Source: an uncultured Coriobacteriales bacterium
Lineage (GTDB): Bacteria > Actinomycetota > Coriobacteriia > Coriobacteriales > Atopobiaceae
Reading direction: 5' to 3'
Length of the DNA: 38,588 bases
Assembly (NCBI GenBank): GCA_946619045.1
Contig: CAMOLV010000002.1
Span: 1 to 38,588, forward strand
Translations under genes and position numbers: made by a program
The notes under the pieces: generated by a model
Told to the model about the DNA's origin: nothing
Databases searched by the model: none
The model's input: the letters and a program-made list of their open reading frames with translations, nothing else
Shown here: one piece after another, positions 1 to 8,078 of the stretch
Numbering within the stretch: the stretch's first letter is position 1
How the letters are laid out: each line of letters begins with the position of its first letter

Positions 1-55
1 GAGCAGGGGACTCTTAATCCCAAGGTCCAGGGTTCGACCCCCTGACGGCCCACCA
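1..55 (+). tRNA. tRNA-Lys(CTT), 3' portion (5' end lies off window); attL side of prophage
   Basis: Anticodon stem-loop GGGA-CTCTTAA-TCCC (anticodon CTT), T-arm CCAGGGTTCGACCCCCTG, encoded CCA; repeated at 37087-37133. Confidence 0.9.
9..55 (+). repeat. attL: attL core, 47-bp direct repeat with attR
   Basis: gactcttaatcccaaggtccagggttcgaccccctgacggcccacca is identical at 9-55 and 37087-37133. Confidence 0.93.
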
Positions 56-68
56 GAGAACGCACAGG

Positions 69-97
69 TCAGCGCTTCGGCGCTGACCTTTTTTGTT
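69..97 (+). terminator. Rho-independent terminator just after tRNA-Lys (phage-side DNA)
   Basis: GGTCAGCGC-TTCG-GCGCTGACC followed by TTTTTT. Confidence 0.85.
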
Positions 98-141
98 TAC
101 GGATAAGCCGAATCATAACCGTCCGTTACCGTTCGCGTTTT

Positions 142-179
142 ACGCCCCCTGCCGTTTATGCGCGGCAGGGGGCGTTTTA
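142..179 (-). terminator. Terminator of integrase transcript
   Basis: 13-bp stem ACGCCCCCTGCCG/CGGCAGGGGGCGT with flanking A/T runs, just 3' of the integrase stop. Confidence 0.75.
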
Positions 180-214
180 TGCATTTTGCAGGTACTGGAC
201 CTAGAAAATGCAAT

Positions 215-1453
215 TTAGAGCGTCTCGGCGCTGCGACCGGTGCCATTAAAACCGCCGTCCGCGCCGCCGCCCTCGACGATCTGCAGGGCGCGCCCGACCT
301 GTCTGGCGGCCTTCTCGCGCTCCGCGAGACCCGGTTTTATATAGTGGCGGTAATCTGTCCCCAGGTCCGTATGGCCGTGCAGGTCCATGATGCTCAGCGG
401 GTCGACCTCGGTCGCCGCCATGATGGTCTCGGACGTGTGGCGCAGGGCCTTGGGAGGGATATACCGCAGGTCATGGCGTGCGCACATGCGCCGCCAGGCG
501 CGCACGAGGTTGTCGCCGCGCATGTTGACGATGCGCTGCCCGCTCCACTCGCGCACCTGCTCCGTAACCGAAGTGCCGCCCTCGACGGTTATGCTCGGGC
601 GCAGCTCGTCCATGATCTGGTGCAGGCGCTCGCGGCCCGCCAATAAAACCGGGACGGTGCGCACGGAATGGGCGTTCTTGGTCTCCTTCACGCCGTCCTC
701 GTCCGTGTACGCGCGGCAGACCTCGATGTACTCCGATACCGTCGGCTGGCCCGTGGCGAAGTCGTAGGTCGTGGTGACCTTGAGGTCGCACGGGCGCACG
801 GCCAACGCCTCCTCCTTGCGCAGGCCGCTCAGGCCCAAGATGAGGTAGGCGTTCATGACCAGATCCGCGCGGTCGTCGCTGGCGGCGAGCCTGCGCAGCG
901 CCTCGGCGGCCTCGGGGATGCTCCACGGCTCCACGGGCGCCTGCTTTGCCTTGGGCGCGATCACGCGACGGCGGAAGGGCTCCACCGTCACCCAGCCGTC
1001 GTCGAAGGCGCGGCGCATGACGGCGCGCAGCGTGGTCTTGGTCTTGGCCGGCGCGCCCGAGCGCTCGATGCAGCCGCGCATCATGTCGTGGGTTATCTCG
1101 GAGATGTCGATGCTCCCCAGGACGGGGGAGATGTAGTTGCACATCTGCCCGTCGTACTCGCGCAGGCTCGCCTTTGAGCGCGGCTTGCCGCGGTTGCTGG
1201 GGGAGTCGCGGAACACGCCCCAGTAGTACATGTCGAGCGTCACGCCCGCGTGCGCCGCCTGGGACACGCCCAGCTCCTGTGCAAGTTGCGCGATGGCGAT
1301 ATCGGCCTCGGTCTCGGTGCCGTATACGGTGCGCGACACGCGGCGCACATGGCCGTCCGCGCGGAAGCCCGCCTGCACGCGGATCACCCACTTGCCGGGC
1401 GCGACCTCGCGCTTGGAGCCGAGTTTTGACCTTGAGTTCTCGTTGGTTGCCAT
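215..1453 (-). CDS. int: Tyrosine site-specific integrase
   Basis: LGLSGLRKEEALAV, ALRHTSETIM and LGTDYRHYI catalytic-domain motifs; adjacent to attL; start taken at MATNENSRSK. Confidence 0.9.
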   Translation of the reverse strand: MATNENSRSKLGSKREVAPGKWVIRVQAGFRADGHVRRVSRTVYGTETEADIAIAQLAQELGVSQAAHAGVTLDMYYWGVFRDSPSNRGKPRSKASLREYDGQMCNYISPVLGSIDISEITHDMMRGCIERSGAPAKTKTTLRAVMRRAFDDGWVTVEPFRRRVIAPKAKQAPVEPWSIPEAAEALRRLAASDDRADLVMNAYLILGLSGLRKEEALAVRPCDLKVTTTYDFATGQPTVSEYIEVCRAYTDEDGVKETKNAHSVRTVPVLLAGRERLHQIMDELRPSITVEGGTSVTEQVREWSGQRIVNMRGDNLVRAWRRMCARHDLRYIPPKALRHTSETIMAATEVDPLSIMDLHGHTDLGTDYRHYIKPGLAEREKAARQVGRALQIVEGGGADGGFNGTGRSAETL

Positions 1454-1549
1454 ATAATGGTCCTGCCTTTCCCTTTTGCCGGAGGGCATATGCCCCGTGC
1501 GGATCCGCCAAGATTGCCGCACGGGGCTTTTTGTTTGCGTTGAGGCCGG

Positions 1550-2008
1550 CTACGCGACCGCGCGGCGCTTGGGCCTGCCCGAGCGGGGCGTGTCGGTCAG
1601 GCGCGCCGCTATGCTCTCCACGGTCACGTAGGTGCGGCGGCCCTTGCGGTAGCCCGTAAGAATCCCCGAGTCGAGCATGTGGGTGATCCTGCCGGGGGAG
1701 ACGGAGAGCCTGCGCGCGGCTTCGGCCGCCGAGACCGTCTCGCCCTCCACGATGTATCCCTCGTCCGTGGAGAAGGCGACCATCATGGAGAGCCCGCCGT
1801 CTGCGGGCTCGATGAACTCGGGCTCAGGCACGGCAAGACCGTCCTTCACGAGCGCGGCCACGTAGGTGCTCGCCGCGTCCACGGACTGCTCGGCGGCCTC
1901 GGCAATCGTGTCGCCGCAGGTGAAGCATCCCGGCAGTGAGGGAAACTCCACGTCGTAGCCGCCGTCCTCGTCGGGTGTGAGCACCGCCTGGTAAACGTAT
2001 GTCTTCAT
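1550..2008 (-). CDS. hicB: HicB-family antitoxin (HicB fold plus helix-turn-helix C-terminus)
   Basis: MKTYVYQAVLTPDEDGGYDVEFPSLPGCFTCGDTIAEA motif; AAEAARRLSVSPGRITHML HTH; paired with HicA. Confidence 0.85.
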   Translation of the reverse strand: MKTYVYQAVLTPDEDGGYDVEFPSLPGCFTCGDTIAEAAEQSVDAASTYVAALVKDGLAVPEPEFIEPADGGLSMMVAFSTDEGYIVEGETVSAAEAARRLSVSPGRITHMLDSGILTGYRKGRRTYVTVESIAARLTDTPRSGRPKRRAVA

Positions 2009-2034
2009 ATCTTTCGACCCCCAAGGGGGCGGGG

Positions 2035-2223
2035 CTAGAGCCACCCCGCCGTCTTAGCTATTTTTCGGTACGTCCCTATCGGTATCTCCTTCTTGGAGGT
2101 GGGCACGCTGATCTGGACCCCGTCCTTTCGCGCGACCACATGGCTACCCTTGCCGGTGTAGAGCGTCCAACCCTCCTTCTTGAACCGCTTGAGCACCTGC
2201 GCGGGCTCCTGCTCCTTGGGCAT
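2035..2223 (-). CDS. hicA: HicA-family mRNA interferase toxin
   Basis: MPKEQEPAQVLKRFKKEGWTLYTGKGSHVVARKDGVQISVPTSKKEIPIGTYRKIAKTAGW, including the GSH motif; RBS GAAAGGAGGAGAG upstream. Confidence 0.85.
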   Translation of the reverse strand: MPKEQEPAQVLKRFKKEGWTLYTGKGSHVVARKDGVQISVPTSKKEIPIGTYRKIAKTAGWL

Positions 2224-2345
2224 CTCTCCTCCTTTCGACAATTTAATTATAAACAGTTGATAGTTAGCAATCAAGTAAACTAGCAAGTATTTATAGTTAT
2301 ATACTGCCCCCGCGGCCCGGTTAAGATTGCTGTGTGGGACTTTAG

Positions 2346-3248
2346 TTAAATTAGTGGTTGGTTCTTCGGCGCCGTCTTCTTGTCATGGACCTTTACGATT
2401 TCGTAGCGCTCGTTCATGTACGTGTTGAGGTCCCTGTTGTAGCGCTTCGTGATCTTCATGTCGGCGATGAGCACGTCACCGATTCCGAAACTGTAGTCGG
2501 AGAAATGGTCGAAGAAGTCGTTGTCGGATATGTTCGCCGAGATGGGGACTCCGTTCCAGCCGAAGCGCCACATGCTCTTCGTCGATTTCCTCAGCACGAC
2601 CTTGAGCAGGGATAGGGGCTGCTCGGTCGAGATGACCGTCTTGGTGTCGGCACCCTCATAGAGCGGGGCGGCGGCCATGTACTGGAAGTCATCGCGATCA
2701 GCCTTGAAGTGCGCGCCTTCGGGTTTCGGGTCGATGATCTCGAGCGACTCGATCTCTGGGCGGCTCTCCAGTTCCTTGAAAGAGTTGACGATGGACTTCG
2801 TGGCGTCGGGGTTCCCCGTGTAGATGTTGTACGTGTTCTGGTTGACCGTCATCTTCTCGGCGTTCGATGCCACGACGGTCACGCGGTTCTTGCCGGACTC
2901 GATCGTCGCGGTCTCCTCCTTGCCGTTCTTGCCGAGGAAGGAGAGCAGCTTATACAGCTCCGTTGCAGTCGCTACCACCTGCGGGAGGATGGGTGCGGCG
3001 GCGGAGGCGAAGTCGATCATTCCCTTGATGGAGTCGGTGACGAGTTTGAGGTCTACCTCCAGGCATCCGGGTCTCGTCTCGCCGATTCGGATGTCGAGCG
3101 CCTGGGACGCGTCGATATCCCCGCACGCCGCCTGCATGGCGCTCGCGTAGCCGAGGACGGTCCTCGTGAACGTATTGATGTCGACGCTGTCTATGTTTCC
3201 GCCGAATTTGACGATAACGTTTGTCTCGTCCATCTTTAGTCTCCACAT
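2346..3248 (-). CDS. Uncharacterised lysogeny-region (moron) protein
   Basis: Start MWRLKMDETNVIVKFGG with GAGGTGA upstream; long coherent ORF in the int-repressor interval. Confidence 0.65.
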   Translation of the reverse strand: MWRLKMDETNVIVKFGGNIDSVDINTFTRTVLGYASAMQAACGDIDASQALDIRIGETRPGCLEVDLKLVTDSIKGMIDFASAAAPILPQVVATATELYKLLSFLGKNGKEETATIESGKNRVTVVASNAEKMTVNQNTYNIYTGNPDATKSIVNSFKELESRPEIESLEIIDPKPEGAHFKADRDDFQYMAAAPLYEGADTKTVISTEQPLSLLKVVLRKSTKSMWRFGWNGVPISANISDNDFFDHFSDYSFGIGDVLIADMKITKRYNRDLNTYMNERYEIVKVHDKKTAPKNQPLI

Positions 3249-3300
3249 CCGAATCACCTCGGTGGATGATTCTATCCTCTCGTCGGGATGCTCATAAACG

Positions 3301-3340
3301 AAGAAAGGCGGCCGTCCTCGGGGACAGCCGCCTTTCCTTT
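3301..3340 (-). terminator. Terminator between the two lysogeny-region orphan genes
   Basis: GGCGGC/GCCGCC hairpin flanked by AAAGG/CCTTTC; downstream of the 3461-4015 gene on the minus strand. Confidence 0.6.
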
Positions 3341-3460
3341 GGACGCGGGCCCCGTGGGGTCCCCGCGTCAATACCGCTGTCCAAATTACCGTTTGCCGTC
3401 GGCGCGGTCAAGCAGCCGGCCATTTCCGTGACGTTACGAAAATGGGGGAACAGCTGGCGC

Positions 3461-4015
3461 CTAGGCCCCGAACAGTTTCGCGAGCGCGCCGATGGCGCCA
3501 GCTACCGCGGGGACGAGCCCTGCGGCCTTGGACGCTATATCCAGCGCCTCGGCTGCACGCTTGGCGAAACCCTTTTCATCCGCCGCATCCGCCTCGTTGC
3601 GCATCCTGCTGATGGCAAGCTCGAGCAGGTCCTTCTCGGTATCGGTGAGGCCGTCTGCCGAGCGCACGGCATCGACCGTCTGCCTGATCTCGGCGCTTAT
3701 GTTCGCCTCGGCTCGCGCCGTGGCGGTCGCATTGGTGGCGATCGTGGCGGCGGGCGCCGGCTCGGGCCCGCAGATGTTGGTCATGTTGGCTACGAGCCAT
3801 CCGCGCGCCCTGCGTACACCGTCGAGCGTCCGGCTCTGCAGGATGCCCTGTCCGCCGAAGCGGAGATAGAAGCTGAACCCCTCCATCTCGGTCATGAAGT
3901 TGTCGATGTGCTGCTGCGTGTCCTCGCCGTAGACCCCGGCAAGGATTGAGTCGCATTCGCCGATCAGCGCGTTCATATGCCTCCTCGAATCTCCCGGCAT
4001 CAGTTCACCCTCCAA
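3461..4015 (-). CDS. Uncharacterised lysogeny-region protein with hydrophobic Gly/Ala-rich C-terminus
   Basis: ORF MEGELMPGDSRRHMNALIGECDS...AAGLVPAVAGAIGALAKLFGA; same strand as the lysogeny genes. Confidence 0.6.
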   Translation of the reverse strand: MEGELMPGDSRRHMNALIGECDSILAGVYGEDTQQHIDNFMTEMEGFSFYLRFGGQGILQSRTLDGVRRARGWLVANMTNICGPEPAPAATIATNATATARAEANISAEIRQTVDAVRSADGLTDTEKDLLELAISRMRNEADAADEKGFAKRAAEALDIASKAAGLVPAVAGAIGALAKLFGA

Positions 4016-4035
4016 TCATATATTCCGCTCCGTGT

Positions 4036-4419
4036 CTACGCGGACCTTACTTGATCCTCTTCCAGCCCTTCGCCTTCAGGCGCTGCAGCCTGCGCTTGGG
4101 ACAGCTCGGCCTGGTCGCGTGCCGTCTCCAGGATCTTCGAGCGCCTCTTCTCGGTGCTCTGCCGGTAGCAGGCGATCAGCTCGCCCTCCGCGCCAGCCGG
4201 CGCCGTCGGCTTGTCCTCGGGATGCTCCTCGTACCAGCCGAGGAGGTCGTTGGGGTCGGTGTTAAGAGCTTTGGCGCACTTCCAGAGCTGCTCGACGTTG
4301 GGGAGGCTCTCGCTTCTCTCCCAAGAGCCGACCGTTCTCAGGCTTGTTCCTGTTGCGTCGGCAAGCTCCGTTTGGGACATGTGAAGGTTCTTTCTCACTT
4401 CCCTAATTCTTAGATTCAT
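4036..4419 (-). CDS. XRE-family (CI-like) prophage repressor
   Basis: N-terminal HTH IREVRKNLHMSQTELADATGTSLRTVGSWERSESLPN; divergent from a second XRE gene. Confidence 0.85.
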   Translation of the reverse strand: MNLRIREVRKNLHMSQTELADATGTSLRTVGSWERSESLPNVEQLWKCAKALNTDPNDLLGWYEEHPEDKPTAPAGAEGELIACYRQSTEKRRSKILETARDQAELSQAQAAAPEGEGLEEDQVRSA

Positions 4420-4501
4420 ATACGCCTCCTAAATAGGACGGTTGTTGCCGAGAATCCTATAGCTTTTCTTAAGAATGAGCAAGATTCTGCAAAGTTTTCT
4501 C

Positions 4502-4530
4502 TTGCCAATAGGCAGACATCCGCCTATAGT
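4502..4530 (+). promoter_or_regulatory. Early rightward promoter with overlapping operator
   Basis: TTGCCA-17 nt-TATAGT; inverted repeat ATAGGC-8 nt-GCCTAT at 4508-4527 spans the spacer and -10. Confidence 0.7.
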
Positions 4531-4574
4531 TTCAAGCAACAGGAAGAAACCCGCACATTTTGAAGGAGGACGAA

Positions 4575-4802
4575 ATGGAGTTTTCGAAGGACGAGTTTGG
4601 TGCGAACCTGCGCGCCGCCCGCGCTCGAGCCGATATGTCTCAGGAGCAGTTGGCTAACAAGGCGGGGCTCTCGGCATCTTCAATCATCGGATACGAGAAC
4701 GGCTCGATGGTCCCGGGCGTCGACAAGGCGTATGCCATCGCCCAGGCGCTGGGCTGCACGCCCAACGACCTGATGGGCTGGAACACGGACGAGGCCGCCT
4801 AG
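4575..4802 (+). CDS. XRE-family Cro-like regulator
   Basis: LRAARARADMSQEQLANKAGLSASSIIGYENGSMVPGVDKAYAIAQALG; RBS GAAGGAGG. Confidence 0.85.
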   Translation: MEFSKDEFGANLRAARARADMSQEQLANKAGLSASSIIGYENGSMVPGVDKAYAIAQALGCTPNDLMGWNTDEAA

Positions 4803-4819
4803 GCCGGAAGGGGGAAGAG

Positions 4820-5032
4820 GTGGAAGGCAAGAAGGTGGGCGAGCTCACGCTCGGCGTGAAGCTGAAGGGCGTGGACGAGCTGCAGGAGAGGCTCGACAAG
4901 GCCGCCGGCCACATCGACGCCGCCCGCGAGATCCTGGATTCGCTCGCGGACGGCGTGGAGATCGGGGCCGACCTTATCGCGTCCGATACGACGTCCCGCA
5001 GCGGGGACAGCTCGTCTGGGGACCGCGAATGA
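4820..5032 (+). CDS. Hypothetical early protein
   Basis: ORF MEGKKVGELTLGVKLKGVDELQERLDKAAGHIDA; tightly packed early operon. Confidence 0.55.
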   Translation: MEGKKVGELTLGVKLKGVDELQERLDKAAGHIDAAREILDSLADGVEIGADLIASDTTSRSGDSSSGDRE

Positions 5033-5178
5033 GGCGGGCGCTGCTGGCCTCGGCCGTCGTGATGGACGCCGCCGGCTGGATGTGCGCCGCGCAGGGGGCC
5101 TACGGCCTGGCGCGGGTGTGCTTCTCGGCCGCGCTGCCGTTCATCGCGGCGTGGGTGCTCGCCTCGCTCCGTGGCTGA
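5029..5178 (+). CDS. Small hydrophobic protein (49 aa)
   Basis: ATGA overlap with previous ORF; MRRALLASAVVMDAAGWMCAAQGAYGLARVCFSAALPFIAAWVLASLRG. Confidence 0.45.
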   Translation: MRRALLASAVVMDAAGWMCAAQGAYGLARVCFSAALPFIAAWVLASLRG

Positions 5179-5402
5179 GGCCGGGCCCGCCCCCGTCGCG
5201 CCACGGGTTCCGCACCGCCCCATTCCGCGGGGCCCGCGGCGCGACGGGGCCGGACCCCCTACTTCCGGCCCGCAAGGTGTCCGCCGCCGACTTGGCGGGG
5301 CGGCGGCACCGCTCCCTTTGGCGGGGGAGCGCCCTCCGGCTGCATCTATCGGTGCGGCCCTCCGGCAAGGGATTGGCCCATACGAATGAAAGGAGAAGGC
5401 CA

Positions 5403-5632
5403 TGTGGATGTCGATAGCAAAGGGCGCGCGTTACGCCTGCTGCGACAACGTCACGTTCCGCGCGATGGTCATGCAGGGGATCATCCCGCGCTACCCGTCG
5501 CTCAACCCGAACAGCTCGCGCGAGGTGGTGAGCAGCGAGGACATCGACGCCGCCATCAGGGCGCGCGGCGCGGTGCCGGCGCTGCCCTCGCCCGACTGCG
5601 TTCCGCCGCGCCGTCCGAGGCGGGTGGCGTGA
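5403..5632 (+). CDS. Small protein, possibly excisionase/helix-turn-helix-like
   Basis: MWMSIAKGARYACCDNVTFRAMVMQGIIPRYP...SSEDIDAAIRARG; AAGGAGAAGG RBS. Confidence 0.45.
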
Positions 5633-5790
5633 TGGTCGACCTTATCTGGGATGCCGGCTGCAGGCTCGGCGCGTGGTGGGACTCGCTGCCCGAGAGCGTG
5701 CGCAGCGTGGCGTGCGCCGTCGTGATGCTCGCGCTCATCGCCGTCGCCGGCGCCATCGAGGGGACCGCTCCGAGCGGGATGTACTACTAG
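5632..5790 (+). CDS. Small membrane protein
   Basis: MVDLIWDAGCRLGAWWDSLPESVRSVACAVVMLALIAVAGAIEGTAPSGMYY, one predicted TM segment; start overlaps upstream stop. Confidence 0.5.
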   Translation: MVDLIWDAGCRLGAWWDSLPESVRSVACAVVMLALIAVAGAIEGTAPSGMYY

Positions 5791-5853
5791 TCACCATTTA
5801 CCTTGACAGCTGCATAGCGATCGGGGCGGCGGCCCGGGGAAGGGAGCCGCCCT

Positions 5854-5955
5854 ATGGGAAGAAGGCCGCCCACCTGGGCGATCATACTTTTCATCATCTC
5901 CTACAGCGTGTTCTTCGCCATCGGCTTTGCTATAGCCCAAGCCACGAGCGGATGA
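5854..5955 (+). CDS. 33-aa single-TM peptide
   Basis: ATG with GGGGAAGGGAG upstream; MGRRPPTWAIILFIISYSVFFAIGFAIAQATSG. Confidence 0.35.
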   Translation: MGRRPPTWAIILFIISYSVFFAIGFAIAQATSG

Positions 5956-6388
5956 TGGCGATCAGGCCGTGGCCGTAGGTCCCGCCGAAAAAGCCCGCGA
6001 CGGCTCCCGAGACCACGCTGAAGAGCGCCACGAGGTAGTCGTGCCTGCGCCCGCCACGGACGTTCTCGCGCTCGATGCGCGCCGCCTCGTCGCGGTCGCG
6101 GAACCAGCAGCGCCCCTCCGATGTCAGCTCGCCGAATTCCGCCCGCGCGCCGGGCACCGGCTGCGGCGCGATCAGGCCCTTTTCCGCAAGCGCCTCGTAG
6201 ACGGCGCGCTCCCTGCCGTATTCCGGCGAGTATCTGAGCCTCTCGTTACCGTGCCCGTCGGTGGCTGCCACCTCGGACAGCTCGCCGTAGAGCCTGCGGG
6301 CTATGTGCTCGTCCACAGACCCGCCGTTCTCCTCAATCTCGAGGAGCCTCCTGAGATAGGACTGCTCCTCGCTCGTCAATTCGACCAT
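5930..6388 (-). CDS. Hypothetical C-terminally membrane-anchored protein on the opposite strand to the early operon
   Basis: RBS GGAGGTCCGG-ATG; MVELTSEEQSYLRRLLEIEENGG...HDYLVALFSVVSGAVAGFFGGTYGHGLIAIIRSWLGL. Confidence 0.6.
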   Translation of the reverse strand: MVELTSEEQSYLRRLLEIEENGGSVDEHIARRLYGELSEVAATDGHGNERLRYSPEYGRERAVYEALAEKGLIAPQPVPGARAEFGELTSEGRCWFRDRDEAARIERENVRGGRRHDYLVALFSVVSGAVAGFFGGTYGHGLIAIIRSWLGL

Positions 6389-6454
6389 CCGGACCTCCGC
6401 CCCGATCGCTATGGCAGTTCATGCGAGGCCACGGGCCTCGAGACAGGAGGATAC

Positions 6455-7711
6455 ATGCAATTCGAGAAGAAGTCTGTGCGCCTGGGCGACATCCGCCCGA
6501 GCGGGCAGAACCCGCGCGAGGACTTCGGCGACATCGGCGCCCTGGCCCGCAGCATCGAGGCGACCGGCGGCGAGCCGCTGAACCCGCCCGTGGTGGTGGC
6601 GGACGGCAACGTCTACCGCATCGTGGACGGCGAGCGCCGCTACCGCGCGCTGTCGTCGCTCTACGGGGAGGACCGCGAGGTGTCCGCGCTGGTGGCCGAC
6701 ACCATGGACGAGGCCAACGAATTGGTCGCCATGCTCGCCACCGACGACAAGCGCCGGCTGACCGAGGCGGAGCGCGCCCGCGGCGTGCAGCAGATGCTCG
6801 TGCTGGGCGTCGACGAGCAGCGCATCGAGCGCGCGAGCCGCGCCACCGCCGGGCAGATCCGCGCGGCGCGCAGGCTGCGCGGTCGCATCGGCGCCGGCGT
6901 GCAGGTGACGCTGGAGCAGCTCGAGGCCGCGAGCGCCTTCGACGACGAGAGGGACGTAGAGGCGGTCCTCGCCGCCGGCGACGGCTGGGCGGGCAAGGCC
7001 GACCAGATCCGCCGCCGCAACGAGCGCGAGGAGGCAAAGGCCGAGGACTACGACGCCTTCGGGGACGCGGGCATCCCGGTGGTGAAGGAAAAGCCCGAGG
7101 GTTTCAACTACACGGACTGGGTCAACGTCGGCCTCGCTGCCGAGAAGCTCGATGGGAAGGAGTTCGCCGCCGGCACCGTTGCCGTGTGGAATGGCAGATA
7201 CTGGTACCTCTACGAGCCGGATGACGGTTCGGGCGCCGAGCCCGAGAAGACCGAGGAGGAGATCCGGGCCGAGCAGGAGGCCGCGCGCGAGAAGGCGGCG
7301 CTCGAGGGGCTGTACAGGAGCCTGATCGGCTTCGTGGCGTCCGGCTCCTTTTCCATGTCCAAGGACCTCATGATGGAGGTGCGCGTGGGCCGCGAGGACC
7401 CGCCCGCGCTGCTCGTGGCGATGGGCGGCGACAGTAACCCCGAGAACGAGGAACGCTTCGGTGCTGTACGCGACGAGTTCGCCCGCAACCTCAAGGCGTG
7501 CAGGCCCAGCGAGTACGAGGTCGGCTGCTGGCTCATGGCGGCGGCCAAGGACATGGCCCAGCTAAACAACCGCTGGGGCGGCGACGCCGCGGAGGCGTGG
7601 CTCGACCACTATGACATCTTCTGCTCCGCGGGCTTCGAGCCCGGCGAGGAGGACGTGTGGCTCATGGCGAGGGTGCAGGCGAGCGCCAAGGAGGATGAGA
7701 AGGATGAGTAG
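6455..7711 (+). CDS. ParB/Srx-like nuclease-fold protein
   Basis: IRPSGQNPREDFGDIGALARSIEATGGEPLNPPVVVADGNVYRIVDGERRYRAL; RBS CAGGAGG. Confidence 0.85.
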   Translation: MQFEKKSVRLGDIRPSGQNPREDFGDIGALARSIEATGGEPLNPPVVVADGNVYRIVDGERRYRALSSLYGEDREVSALVADTMDEANELVAMLATDDKRRLTEAERARGVQQMLVLGVDEQRIERASRATAGQIRAARRLRGRIGAGVQVTLEQLEAASAFDDERDVEAVLAAGDGWAGKADQIRRRNEREEAKAEDYDAFGDAGIPVVKEKPEGFNYTDWVNVGLAAEKLDGKEFAAGTVAVWNGRYWYLYEPDDGSGAEPEKTEEEIRAEQEAAREKAALEGLYRSLIGFVASGSFSMSKDLMMEVRVGREDPPALLVAMGGDSNPENEERFGAVRDEFARNLKACRPSEYEVGCWLMAAAKDMAQLNNRWGGDAAEAWLDHYDIFCSAGFEPGEEDVWLMARVQASAKEDEKDE

Positions 7712-8078
7712 CGAGGACGAGAACTACGTCACGGTTGACGTCCAAATCAACCCGTGGCGGTACCAGGGCTCGATTGATTGCTGTGAGGCAATGGTGGCCA
7801 CGGTGGACGCGGACGGCAATGCCGGTCCATCGCTTCACGTCGGCACCTACGATCCGGATTCGCTCCTGGTCCTCGCGGATGCAGCCATCTCGGAGCTGCT
7901 CTCGGCCGGCGTCAGGGTCGGCGTTCCCGAGGACGCCATGCGCCTTGAGCTCATCGCCATCGCGGTACGCTGTGGGTTCTCGGTCGAAGAGGAGCAGGAC
8001 GCGCTGTACTACGACCTGGACGCGCGCGGGGAGATCCGCGACATGGCGGCGGGGCTTGGTGTCGATGCCGACCTCTAG
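7704..8078 (+). CDS. Hypothetical protein
   Basis: MSSEDENYVTVDVQINPWRYQGSID...; coupled to neighbours. Confidence 0.5.
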   Translation: MSSEDENYVTVDVQINPWRYQGSIDCCEAMVATVDADGNAGPSLHVGTYDPDSLLVLADAAISELLSAGVRVGVPEDAMRLELIAIAVRCGFSVEEEQDALYYDLDARGEIRDMAAGLGVDADL

